From positions 47,091,501-47,155,500 of the forward strand of contig NC_088918.1 of NCBI RefSeq assembly GCF_963576675.1: a DNA stretch of 64,000 bases, in the 5' to 3' direction. This document shows positions 11,539 to 23,092 of this stretch, in pieces. Position 1 is the first letter of the stretch; every line of letters begins with the position of its first letter. Source of the DNA: Euphorbia lathyris (taxonomy: Eukaryota > Streptophyta > Magnoliopsida > Malpighiales > Euphorbiaceae). The position numbers were made by a program, and so were the translations under genes. Below the pieces are notes generated by a model. It saw nothing but the letters and a program-made list of their open reading frames with translations. It was not told the origin of the DNA and made no database searches.

Positions 11539-13722
11539 CTTTCTCTCTATCTTTTTATCATTTGTGCTGAGGTACTATCCAGACTTATTTCACAGGTAGA
11601 ATCTGAAGGATCTGTAACTGGGTGTCGAATTTGTCCATCAGCTCCTTCTATTGCTCATTTGTTTTTTTGCAGATGATAGTATGTTGTTTTTAAGGCAACT
11701 GAAGCTGAGTGTAGGGTGGAGGCCAGCATTCTTCAATCTTATGAGTTTATGTCGGGTCAAGCAGTTAACCATCAGAAGTCTGGCATTTTCTTCAGTGCTA
11801 ATATTTCTATTGAGTGTCAGGAGTTGGTGAAAGGAATTTTGGGGATTCACCTTCCTTTTGACACGGGCAGGTATTTGGGGCTCCCTTCTCTAATTGGAAG
11901 GTCTAAAAAGCTAATTTTAGCTTTTTAAAATAAAGGTTTCTTAAAAGATTCAAATGTTGGTCTTATCGTTTCCTATCCAATGCTGGTAAAGAGGTTTTAT
12001 TAAGATCTGTAGCTCAGTCCCTTCCTATGTTTTGTATGAGTACTTTTATGTTACCTAAGTCTTTATGTGATGAGCTATAGAAAATGATGAATTCCTTTTG
12101 GTGGGGAACGAAGGAAAATGGAGCTAGGAGGATTCACTGGTGTAGTTGGGACAAGTTGTGTGTCGGGAAGGATAATGGTGGGTTGGGTTTCAGAAATCTC
12201 CATGATTTTAATCTTGCTCTCTTAGGGAACAGGGATGGAAGCTGCTTGAGAACCCTATGTCGCTTGTGAGCCGTTTATTCAAAGCTAAATATTATCCTCA
12301 CACGTCTTTTTTATCTTCTTAGTTGGGTAATAACCCAAGTTTAGTTTGGAGAAGTATTTGGTGTTCCTTGCAGATCATTAAAGATGGAGTAAGGTGGAGA
12401 ATTGGGCGGGGTGATCAGATTTCCATTTGGAAAGATCCTTGCTCATTAATGATGAGAAGAGAATGATCGAGTCAGCTTGCACAGAAGAGAATCAGCTTGC
12501 GGTTGTGTCAGGTCACTTTATTCCAGGTACCCGTCTTTGGGATAGGGGAAAGATTGAGCGATGGTTCGACCGGGGGGAAAGAGAGTGTATTCTTAACATG
12601 GTGGTGTCGTTCAGCAATAGAGATGACTCGATTCTATGGCATTTTAATTCTAATGGATCCTATTCGGTCAAATCAGGATATATGAGGTTAGTTTCTCTCC
12701 ATTCGGGTACTGCACAACATTTGGGATGGCAGAAGATTTGGAGGCTAGATATTCCACCTAAAATTCGTCTATTCTTATGGCGGTTTTGTGCTAGAGTTTT
12801 TCCTTTGTGGCTTTGTCTGTCACATAGGCGAATTCCGGTCCCAATTGATTGTGTGGTGTGTAAGGCTGACGTTGAGCATGGATGACATTTGTTTGCGGGA
12901 TGTGAGTTTGCTAGAGCATGCTGGCAGAAGGCGGGGCTTACGGGTCTAGGGGTCGAGTGGGAGTGGATGGAGGATTGGGCTCTGGAAATGGTTAGGATGG
13001 CTTCCGCAGATTTGGAGGTTAAGATAGTTGCTTTGATTTGGGCTATTTGGGAAAATAGAAACATTACTCTTTGGAATTCCCAAGGTGAAGGCGTTGAGGG
13101 GGTGGTTCGGAAGGCAAATATGATGGTGGTGGAATGGCAGGCGGCCAATACTAGAGTCGGCAGGGAGGGGAGGAGACATGGAAGTGCAGTTGATGGTCAA
13201 TGGCAGAGGCCGCCGGTGGGATTTGCTGACTACAATGTGGATGCATCTTTGTTCACAGACATGGAGCGGTATGGCGCATGGGCGGTCCTTAGAGATCATT
13301 CGGGTAAGTTTTTGGCTTGCTTTAGTAGTGTTGGGGCAAGTGTTATTTCTGTCCCTCTTGCTGAAGCTATTGCAATTAAGAGTGCTTTGGTTTGGTGTGA
13401 GTCTAAGCACTTTAGCAATGTGATCTTTGAGAGCAATGCGAAGGTTGTTACGGACAAATTACTTGGTACTCCTTCAGATTGCCCAAGGTGGGAGTGGTTA
13501 TTGATGATATCAAACATATTCTACTTAGACGTCCAGATTATTCTGTGACCTTCATCTCGAGATTAGTGAACGGAGCGGCTCATGCTATGGCTAGGCATGC
13601 TCAGTCCAATGCTAGTTTCTTTAGTGATTTTTATATCCCTGATTTCTTGGTTTTTATAGTTTGTAATAAATCTTTTTTGATTTCTTAATACCATTTTGTT
13701 TGGTTTCAAAAAAAACAAAAGT
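11539..13722 (+). pseudogene. LINE-1 type retrotransposon remnant, 3' half
   Basis: Reads on the plus strand as the end of a plant LINE ORF2. The RT catalytic motif FFADDS is near 11665. It is followed by the conserved RT tail ([19 protein letters not shown] near 12180), a zf-RVT region (WRLDIPPKIRLFLWR near 12745) and a C-terminal RNase H-like domain (YNVDASLF near 13230, then LAEAIAIKSAL near 13358). A 3' tail with an A-rich run ends near 13722. There are many frameshifts and stops (for example near 11925, 12080, 12265 and 12885), and the RNase H motif expected to read ESDA reads ESNA. The 5' part would lie left of copia A, which inserted into it. Confidence 0.9.
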
Positions 13723-13941
13723 AAAAGAAGATTAACAAGGAAATGCATTGATTTGCATATGCACTTAAATAATATTCTTTACTAGTGACATATTCATATA
13801 CCATGGTGATTCAATTTTCTCAATTTTCAGTAAATATATTGCTGATATTTTTAATTCTAGTTGTCGTTTAGCTTGTAAAAACTTGTTCGCTGTACTATAA
13901 TGCATTTCGAATTTATCTTTTGTATTGAATTAAATCATTTT
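13723..13941. other. No recognisable feature
   Basis: AT-rich spacer between the LINE tail and the gypsy integrase fragment. I see no gene or repeat structure. Confidence 0.5.
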
Positions 13942-14104
13942 GGGATGTAATTCGATGGTGCTAAAGAAATTTATTAAGAATAATATTATTTGTCGATATA
14001 GGCTTCCGAAACGGGTAATTACGGATAATGCCAAAAATTTCAACAGTAAGGCCATGGAAGAAATGTGTACCCAATCCAAGGTCAAACATCATAACTCGAC
14101 TCCC
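13942..14104 (+). pseudogene. Gypsy integrase fragment, upstream half
   Basis: Reads as part of a Ty3/gypsy integrase core: LPKRVITDNAKNF (near 14000, the second catalytic Asp region), then HHNSTP near 14088. The reading breaks off where the large MULE begins and resumes on its far side at about 31045 with the next integrase residues (MNGTVEATNK). The domain was therefore once continuous and was split by the MULE. Confidence 0.8.
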
Positions 14105-14230
14105 TGCTATATACCGCAAAGGTTATACTTTCCACCGCACCTTTTTGACAATTTTACCCTCCTCATAATTTCAAATCAAAAACTCAAAACTCTCAAATCC
14201 TCTCTAGCTTTTTGGATTTTCAAAAAACCC
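14105..14230 (+). repeat. Left terminal inverted repeat of the large MULE
   Basis: Matches the reverse complement of roughly 30900-31036 with mismatches and small gaps. The outermost GGGTAT bases present at the right end are not found here, so the left tip may be eroded. Confidence 0.65.
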
Positions 14231-14389
14231 GACCTAAAACGACAAGCCGCTAAAGGAAGGAAAGGGTAAAGGCTTCATGAATGCTCCGGTAAGGTTTTTT
14301 TTTAAAAAAAATTGTCCGAAATCACGGGTTCCGCCTCTGATTCGGAGGCGGAACCCGTATGGATTTTGCCTAAACGGAAGGTAGATGTC

Positions 14390-14605
14390 GTTCCACCGGT
14401 GGAACGGACGAACTGTCCGTTCCACCTTACGATGGAACGTCATCGGCCGTGTGTTCCACCGTACGATGGAACGAGAGGCGCACCCGTTCCACCGTAAGGT
14501 GGAACGGGTTGCACGCTCGTTCCACCTTACGGTGGAACGAGCGGCGTGTCAGTTCCACCTTACGGTGGAACGGTGCGTGCTGCCCGTTCCACCGTAAGGT
14601 GGAAC
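14390..14605. repeat. Seven-unit array of 20-bp palindromes, period 33-34 bp
   Basis: Units of the form GTTCCACC-N4-GGTGGAAC start at 14390 (short 16-bp form), 14419, 14453, 14486, 14519, 14552 and 14586. They are separated by 13-14 bp of GC-rich, non-repeated spacer. The N4 centre is TTAC/GTAA-like and flips orientation between units. The array lies in the first intron of the PMD gene. Reading frames across it exist on both strands only because the units are free of stops. Confidence 0.95.
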
Positions 14606-14640
14606 GAGCGCGACGCTCAAGCCGGCCCTGTGGCCAACCC

Positions 14641-14678
14641 GAGCGCCGCAACCGTTCGGCCGAACGGTTGCGGCGCTC
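14641..14678. repeat. Perfect 38-bp palindrome
   Basis: GAGCGCCGCAACCGTTCGG is followed directly by its reverse complement, with no loop. It lies just after the seven-unit array in the same intron and shares the GGCCGAAC core seen in the array near the right end of the MULE. Confidence 0.95.
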
Positions 14679-15492
14679 TGTTTAGGCAAAAATTGGCCCC
14701 GAAATTTATTTTTTTCAAAATAAATTCATTCGGCCTGGCCGTTGGCAAGCCCAAATTATTAAAAAAATCGAAAAAACGAGAAATTGAGTATATTTAAAAA
14801 AAATGCGTTATTTTCTTATATATGTAAAATTTTTTTGGTTTTACAGGTTGATATTGTTGAGGCCCGTTCTGGACAGAGACATACAAGGTCACGTGTTGTG
14901 ACTGCCTCTGCCCGGAGGCAACGGACAGAGCAACGGACGGAGTAGATATTGATGGGGGATGCCTAGAGGGCAGAGCCTGAGGAGATGGCGGATGCTGTGG
15001 AGATGGACGGAGATGACTCTATGCCTCCTCAGAGTTCATCCTCTGTGCGAGTACCTACTAAGACCATACCGAGGGGTCGTGACGAACGTTTTGCTTCTAT
15101 AACAGGGTCGTCTTCGGGTAAGAAATTTAAATTTAATTATTATTATATGATTTATTCGTGATTATTATAAAATATATGAATATTCAGAAATGAGTTTACT
15201 GTAATTTCAAGTAGCAGCAAGCGCTCGAGGAGTGATGGAGAGGATGACTGGATCGTGAAAGCCCCGGTTCCTGGGGGTCCATCTAATGGTCTTGTGATCC
15301 CGAGCTTCCAGGGACATATTGCCCATGCTATCTGGTGCGGACAGGATAGGGGCCTCCTCAGGTGTCAGACACGCTCAGTATATTATGGGAAGCTGTGTGT
15401 ATGGTACGGTGGTGCTTCTAAGCAGATCCAGAAGCGTAGAGAGTCATCAGATTGTCCCATTTACCCAATATCATGTATGGCCACATCGATGC

Positions 15493-17348
15493 TGTTGGAA
15501 AATAGGCTAACGTATAGCAGCGGAAATATAAAATTTTAACCTATTTCCATAAACCATAAGATCCGTTAACCGTTATTTCATATAAAGAGGGATAAGAAGA
15601 AATACCTTTTAGATGTTCTATCTACCGTTGCAAACGAAGTGCCCACAACTCTTACTTCGAGTTCCCGAGCACAGAACAAAACAAATATAAGATCAAGTTA
15701 GAATAAACCGTTGAATAGCAACCAAAGTAGATTGCCTCTAATTAATCAACATAAGATCAAGGATAAAGAAAGAAAGATGAAATCAATTGAATCGGTAGGA
15801 AGCGGTGGATTGTTTCGTCCTCAACAAGGGGTGTCGAAATTCTCTCTCCCGGTTGCACTGTGTATTTCGAAAATTCCAGTAGGGTTTTTGCTTGGTGGAT
15901 TTCGAAAATCCTATAAGGGGGGTTATTTATAATCTCTTGTATCTAATCCCTAGTTAGATAGAATTAGGTTATTGAAATAAGAATTCTATTCGGAATAGAA
16001 TTCATAATTATTATCCATTAATATATCTAATATATAAAGGATAATAATAATAACCTTATTGGATAATAATAAGAGTAATTTAATCTAATTAAAACTCCTA
16101 ACTCATTTATCCTTTAATTAATTTAATTCATAATCCTAATCTAATTAGAATAGATAAAATCAAATTAATTATTTATGTATTTATATACATAAATTTCGAC
16201 CCCCTCTATTACTGGGCCTTATTGGGCTCAGTTGGGCTTCCATTAATTAATTAACATCTGTCTCTCTTTTGGGTTCCAAGTCTTATGTGTGACCCATTAG
16301 GTTCTTATTGCTTCTAGCCGTATGCAACTATTAAAATTAACTTTCAAAGAATTACATTTAATCTTTGCATAATGGAATGATGTACAGAGTATGTGATTAG
16401 CAAGTCCGTAATCATTCCTCTAGAGCTATAAGAAGACAGGTTGATTCTGTCGTTGACCTTTCAGTATTAGTTACGATATAATTCGATCCTTTATCAACTA
16501 CGTCCTCGAACTGAATCTTATGACTATGGGTAATGTCAAGTCACATATAGCGAGACGTTCGTTTTACTTGTACAGGCCGAGTCAACTCAAAATAGATAGG
16601 TTAAGTGAAATCTATATTTCAAGTCTTAAGCTATCACCTTGCAAGGATTTAGAGTCGAGTCTTCCACAAGCGATCCATGGACATATCTCCCATTTATCGG
16701 GAGTGATAAATGCTCAATCCAATATATAACGATCCCTCAATCACTTCCTATGATACCCAACATCTGCTGTTCACACCCCAGAGTCATCTCTGTTAAGGAT
16801 CGTGTTACACCAGAGTCAAAGCGTCACATTCTGTAATCCAGAATACCAATTAACATTCCTTTGAGTCTGAGGATTATTTACACCTATTAATACCAATGAG
16901 ATGAACAGGTGACAAGGATGAATCTACCCATCCTGTTATCTCAAGTCGGGTCCCCAATCCTAATGAACTACTTTTCATCGGATCCATGTAACTGTCCAGA
17001 TATCTATATATATGAAGCTTGTGAGATCAGCTTTCTGTCGGACAGAAGACATTGTTACATGCAAGTTTCAGCAGTGATATGTCAATCCTAAACATATTAT
17101 TTGACTTGGGGTGGTTTTAAGTTTATTATAAAGTTTTGTCTCACTTCATGCTTGTATGAACACTTTATAATCACTTTAAAACAAACTTACAGATTTCCTT
17201 TTATTAGACTTTATTTAGTGCTTAAAAGGGATTGCCTTTATATAGTTATAAAACATATATCTCATTAAAACAAATGATATAAAGAACAATTCATTTACAT
17301 TAAGTTTGTATCATAGAACAATTGTCTATAGGACACTAAACCCCAACA
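15493..17348 (-). repeat. Copia B 3' LTR (left copy)
   Basis: Reads on the minus strand from TGTTGGGGTTTAG (17348) to TATTTTCCAACA (15493). Next to it at 17349-17360 is the polypurine tract (AAATGGGAGTA on the minus strand). Confidence 0.93.
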
Positions 17349-20315
17349 TACTCCCATTTGGACTAAAGCCAATTGTTTCTATAACTTATCCCAGTAGAAG
17401 TTAGATGACGATCATGTACTTTCTGGGTTAAGGGGCTTTGTCAACGGATCTGCAACGTTGTCCTCTGTAGGTACTCTTTCTATTCTCACATCTCCTCTTG
17501 CCACAATTTCTCTTATAATGTGGTATCGCTTAAGGTAATGCTTGGACGCATTATGAGACCATGGTTCCTTTGCTTGCGCAATGGCTCTATTGTTATCACA
17601 ATACAGTGTAATGGGATTTACAATGTCAGGCACCACACCAAGTTCTATAATGAACTTTCAAATCCAAACCGCTTCCTTTGATGCTTCCACAGCTGCGATA
17701 TACTCTGATTCGGTCGTAGAGAAAGCTACGCTTCCCTGCTTGGAACTCTTCCAACTGACCGCGCCCCCATTCAAGATAAACAGGTATCCTGATTGGGATT
17801 TAAAATCGTTCTCATCTGTGAGATGACTTGCATCTGAAAATCCTTCTATTTTCAGATCCCCTTCTCCGTACACTAGAAACATATCTTTAGTTCTTCTCAA
17901 GTACTTAAGAATGTTCTTGACGACAATCTAGTGCTCGTCTCCCGGATTTCCTTGGTAACGACTCGTTACAGATAACGCGAACGCTACGTCAGGTCTAGTG
18001 CATAGCATAGCATACATAATCGAACCAATTGCGCTGGCGTACGGGACTACAACCATGTGCTTCTTATCATCATCAGTTTTAGGACATTGATGATTGTTTA
18101 ACTTTACTCCATGTAGCATGGGTAAGTTACCTCGTTTCGATTCAAGCATGCTAACCCGCTTTAGCACCTTTTCGATGTATGTAGCCTGTGAAAGACCAAG
18201 CAGTCTTCTTGATCTATCTCTGTAGATCTTTATACCAAGTATATAAGCTGCTTCACCAAGGTCTTTCATTGAGAAGTTACCAGATAACCATACTTTTACC
18301 GACTGTAGCAGAGCTATGTCATTTCCCATTAGTAATATATCGTCCACATATAATATTAGAAATGCTACAGAGCTCCCACTTGATTTCTTGTAAATGCAAG
18401 CTTCTTCGCAATTTTGTTCGAAACCAAATTGTTTTATGGTTTCGTCAAAACGCTTGTTCCATCTTCTAGATGCTTGCTTGAGTCCATAAATGGATCTCTG
18501 AAGTTTGCAAACCTTGTTTGCATCATTTGATATGAAACCTTCAGGTTGCATCATATATACATCCTCAAGCAGGTTTCCGTTTAGGAAAGCTATTTTCACA
18601 TCCATTTGCCAAATCTCATAATCGTAGTGAGCGGCAATGGCAAGCATGATTCTGATTGATTTGGACATAGCCACATGAGAGAAGGTTTCGTCATAATCAA
18701 TTCCTTGCTTCTGACGATATCCTTTCGCTACTAACCTAGCTTTGTAGGTGCTAACCTTTCCATCCATGTTTGTCTTCTTTTTGAAGATCCATCTGCACCC
18801 AATGGGTTTTATCCCTTCGGTTGGATCAACCAAAGTCCACACTTGGTTGGTGTACATGGAATCCATTTCAGAATCCATGGCCTCAAGCCATGCTTTAGAA
18901 TCTGGACTAGTAAGAGCCTCTTCGTAGTTTTCGGGTTCTTCGTCTAACACGAGAACCTCGTCATCGTCTCCCACTAGAAAACCATATCTAACTGGGAGTT
19001 CATGAACTCTTTGTGATCTATGAATAGGTGGCACTGCAGTCTCATCTAATGGGACTGCTTCGGGCACCTCAACCGCCTCTGTTGTTTCAGTCGGTGTTTC
19101 TTCTTCTTGAACTTCTTCAAGTTCAATCATGCTTCCCTTTTGTGTTTCTTCGAGAAACTCTTTCTCTAAGAAGGTTGCATGCTTGGATACTATCACTTTC
19201 TGATCATCTGGATGATAGAAGTAATATCCCATAGTTTCCTTAGTGTATCCAATGAAGAAACATTTATCAGATTTAGAATCTAGTTTGTCAGACGCAATGT
19301 GTTTGACAAATGCTGAACAACCCCATACTCTCATGAATGAGAATACGGGTTTCCTACCAACGAACAATTCATATGGTGTGGAACTAGCGGATTTAGTTGG
19401 TACTCGATTTAGGGTGAAGAGGGCGGTTTCCAAGGCATAGCCCAAGAATGTCTTTGGAAGTAATGCAATTCTCATCATGGATCGTACCATATCTAGTAGG
19501 GTACGGTTCCTCCTCTCGGATACACCATTGTGTTGTGGTGTATAGGGAGGTGTCCATTGTGAGCAAATCCCACATTCAGTTAGATAATTCAGAAAATCAT
19601 CTGAAAGATATTCGCCACCTCGATCGGATCGAAGTGTCTTTATTTTCTTTTCTAGTTGATTTTCTACTTCATTCTTGAAGCATTTGAATTTCTCAAAAGC
19701 TTCGGATTTGTGCTTCATCAAGTAGATATAACCATATCGTGTATGGTCGTCTATGAAGCTAATGAAGTATCTGAATCCCCCTCTTGCTTGGACTGGCATA
19801 GGACCGCATACATCTGAATGAATGAGTCCTAGAGTGTCTGATACACGTTCACCTTTATTACTAAAGGGTGTCTTTGTCATTTTGCCTTTTAAACATGCTT
19901 CGCACGTTTCCAATGATTCAGGATCAATTGAATTTATAAGCCCATCTTGATGTAGCTTAAGAATGCGTCTTTTGTTTATATGGCCTAAACGATAATGCCA
20001 CAAGTAAGTTGAATTATCTAGCTTATGTCTTTTGGTATCAATTGCGAAAACAGAAATTTTGTCATCTAACACATAAATCCCATTTTGTGATATTCCTGAA
20101 AAATAGAAGATCGAATCTTTATAAAAATCGCAACGTTTGTCTTTTATTGAAATATGAAAACCGTCGTCAACAAGACGGCTAATAGAAATAATGTTACGAG
20201 ACATTTGCGGAACGTACAAACAGTTCCTTAATTCTATTACAAGCCCAGAGGGCAAATTTAAAACATAATCTCTAATTGCGAGGGCGGAAACTCTTGCTCC
20301 ATTTCCTACTCGCAA
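17349..20315 (-). pseudogene. Copia B pol: integrase, reverse transcriptase, RNase H
   Basis: A 795-codon open stretch (20315-17928) carries, in order, GAG-pre-integrase (LGHINKRRI), integrase core (HSDVCGP, RSDRGGEY, NGVSERRNR), the connecting acidic linker, and reverse transcriptase with YVDDILLMGN and the CTRPDVAFALS segment. It ends at TAG (17930-17928) where related elements have Trp. RNase H continues in frame (17900-17658), hits TGA near 17656, continues with LYCDNNRAIAQ, and is shifted by a one-base insertion near 17430. The long intact integrase-RT part suggests loss of function was recent. Confidence 0.92.
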
Positions 20316-21281
20316 GTTTATGCTTCATTTCTTCAATTCCTTAGTCTGATTTAGTTCCTGCATATTTGTACAAATATGAGATCCGCATCCGGTATCAAGT
20401 ACCCAAGATTCAGACTGTGAAATTGTATTTATTTCAATATAAAACATATCAGATGTTGAAGTCCCGGCTTCTCCCTTCTTGAGGGTAGCTAGGTACAAAG
20501 AACAATTTCTCTTCCAATGCCCCACATCACCACAATAGTGGCACCTTCCTTTGGGCTTCTTCAATTCATTTCCCTTTGTTTCGGTGAGCACAGCCTCCTT
20601 GCCTTTATCAGGATGGTTTGGATCAGGAGAGATCCCTTTCCTCTTCTTTGATCCTTCAATAGCAAGGGCCGGTATCTCCTCGTTTTCTTTTATATTGGGC
20701 TCGAATGTCTTGAGCATATTAGCAAGCTCTTCAAGAGAGGTTTACAAGCCACTCATTTGGTAGTTCATGATGAACTGTGAGTAACTCTCGGGGAGGGACT
20801 GAAGAAGTAAGTTCTCACTTAGTTCACAGTCCATCGCATCTCCAATACTAGAAAACTTGGTGATAAGGCTGATCATCTTAGCACAATGTGCCATTACAGA
20901 TGTGCCCACCTGCATCTTGCATCTATATAACTGCTTTGTTATTTCGAAGCATTCACACCGAGTTTCATTCACAAATAACTCTTTCAGGTGCTTGACCATG
21001 GAATAGGCATCCATATCTACATGCAGTTGCCTTTTTACTTCCAGTGTCAAGGATGCAAGAATGATGTCTCCAGCTTGATCGTCATCAGCCTTATGCTTCA
21101 AGTAAGCATAAAATTCTTGGTAGGGAGCATCATCTGTTGGGTAAGGGGGTATCGGTGTATCAAGTACATACCCTTTCCTCTCGAACTTCAAAACAATTTT
21201 GAGGTTGCGAAACCAGTCGGTGAAGTTTGAACCATTCAATTTGTTATCGGTAAGTATGTTTTGCAGATTGGTGTTAGTCAT
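20316..21281 (-). pseudogene. Copia B gag and protease start
   Basis: ATG at 21281. The N-terminal copia gag segment (NGSNFTDWFRNL) and central gag domain run to a TAA near 20740 where copia A has Gln-Asn. The frame then resumes through a complete CX2CX4HX4C zinc knuckle (CHYCGDVGHWKRNC, near 20530) and the protease active-site motif DTGCGSH (near 20390). A TGA near 20323, where copia A has Gly, separates this part from the rest of pol. Gag binds element RNA; the knuckle is the nucleocapsid part. Confidence 0.9.
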
Positions 21282-23092
21282 GATTTTAAGAGTGATTATA
21301 TAAACCTGAGAGTGAGAAAGAGTAAACGTATGTTATTCATTTGCTTTAAAGTATATCAATCTAAAATTATAGGCCTTTTGTTTATTTTAGATTGCTCCCA
21401 CTATTTTGCCAAATTAATAGCCCTCCATATTAATTCGAAGAATTTCACAAATCCTTTAGTGAGCTAGGATCCTAACTCCTGAGATTTCGCCTTGAGTTTA
21501 CTCAACAAGCTAGTCTCATTCGTTAGGTAGATTCATGTAATCAATCACATCTTTAATGTGATTCCTAGGTTATTGGGTTACTAACCACATTAGTAACTAA
21601 TATGCTATTCATATTAATCCCAACCGTATTGCCCATTAGTTTATGAAAACATGAGTTTACCCATCCAATTATCATAATCTAATTTAAGTATTACCCCATA
21701 TTCATGAAAAGTGATTTTCGATAATTCAGGTGTTACCGTAAGACCCCGAGCTTGAGTTTACTCAACAACCCAAAGGCCCTCAGTACTGCCGGCTGAATTA
21801 TAATATTAGGGAGGGGCAACCGATTTTAATAACTTGCTTATTTACTTAACTTTTTAATGAGGGATTTTATTTTAGGTCTCATAATCTAACTTAGTCTTGA
21901 TTTGCTTTAGCATACATCAGACACATACATTGGCGTTATGGACATATCATCTAAATTATTCTGTCGAGCCAGAGACGGAATAAAAGGCCAAACCTAGGGA
22001 AATACTAACTATTACATATTTCTCTTTAGGTCCTCCGTCTTCTCCATGGCGCCTTGAAATTACAAATTAATTTCTATACTATTAAAGAAAACTTCAATTA
22101 AATTGAAGGGAATTAGATGAGAGGAGAAATTACAATAGATAGTAGAAAGGCAGGACTCGCAGGCCCTATTTCAAAAATACCAAAAGACTAAAGAGGGTCC
22201 AAATATGTCCATAACTCCAAACATGCATAGACTCAATTAAATAAATTTAATTGGTTGATTACATAACTATTTTATGTAATATTTATGTTAATCACATTAA
22301 CTTATCCAATTAACTTTCATCCAATTTTACTTCTAATAGTTTTGTATCTTCTATATTAATTTTTAGATTAATACAACTATACAAAACTTTAATTATGCAC
22401 ATCCCAATTATTTTGATTTTAATTCATTTAATACTTTTGATTTACAAATAGGTAAAACAAACTTTTAAATAAATTTTCATTCGATAACCAAAATAGAAAA
22501 CTATCAATTTCTGAAACATATATATTTAAATATATATAAAAACCGATTTTAAACAATTTAAAATTCAAGTGGGTCTCGGGCCGGGCCCGAGGGTGGGCTG
22601 CTGCCGATTGGCAGTAGCCCTAGGGCGACTGAACCGCCGCTGCCTTGAGGGTGGGCTGCTGAACCGACTGGCAGCAGCCGCGCGACAGTGGCCGGTCGCG
22701 CCGCGAGGCGCGACTCAAGCTGGTGTCGCATTTTTTTAATAATAATTTTAAATATATATATATCAGTTCTAAAACGGTTTTAAAACGATTTTCAGAAAAT
22801 AGGAAAACCTACTATAGATTTCCGTTTTATCTTTAGAATTAATAAAACTGATTTTATCAATCTAACTATAAAACCAATAGATTTTGTTATAATGATTATC
22901 AACCAAAATAATTAGGAACATACGCATAATCTATTTTAATTAACAAGTAATTAAAACTTATTTATCTTTAGGATTAATTAATCAAAAACAATTTGTTAAT
23001 TAACCTAGCCATAAATATTTATTCAATCCTATTGAAAAACTTCTAAATTTTCATATATGAAATAACGGATTTAACGATGGCTCTGATACCAA
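21282..23092 (-). other. Copia B leader with hairpins, GC-rich block and primer site
   Basis: About 1.8 kb. Primer site: minus-strand TGGTATCAGAGCC at 23091-23079, exact match to the plant initiator Met tRNA site. GC-rich palindromic block at 22570-22730. Three inverted repeats of type TTGAGT-NN-ACTCAA at 21492-21505, 21651-21664 (ATGGGT variant) and 21752-21765, with nearly the same spacing as in copia A. No gene seen. Confidence 0.8.
22570..22730 (-). repeat. GC-rich palindromic block in the copia B leader
   Basis: About 160 bp of high-GC DNA with repeated GGTGGGCTGCTG-type and GGCAGCAGCC-type segments, flanked by AT-rich DNA. It occupies the same place as 4256-4436 of copia A, but the sequence differs greatly, although neighbouring leader sequence aligns well. 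Confidence 0.6.

Noticed and set aside
14390..14605. CRISPR-like array
   Set aside because: Units are 20-bp palindromes with 13-14 bp spacers in a plant transposon intron, with no cas genes. Spacers are too short and the host is eukaryotic.
14312..14797. Several overlapping open frames on both strands with repeats of the type R-W-N
   Set aside because: They are translations of the stop-free palindromic array in different frames; a repeat that is its own reverse complement opens frames on both strands. The region is an intron of the PMD gene.
16520..17091. Short plus-strand frames repeated near 24121-24692
   Set aside because: They lie antisense in the two LTRs of copia B and exist twice only because the LTRs are duplicated.
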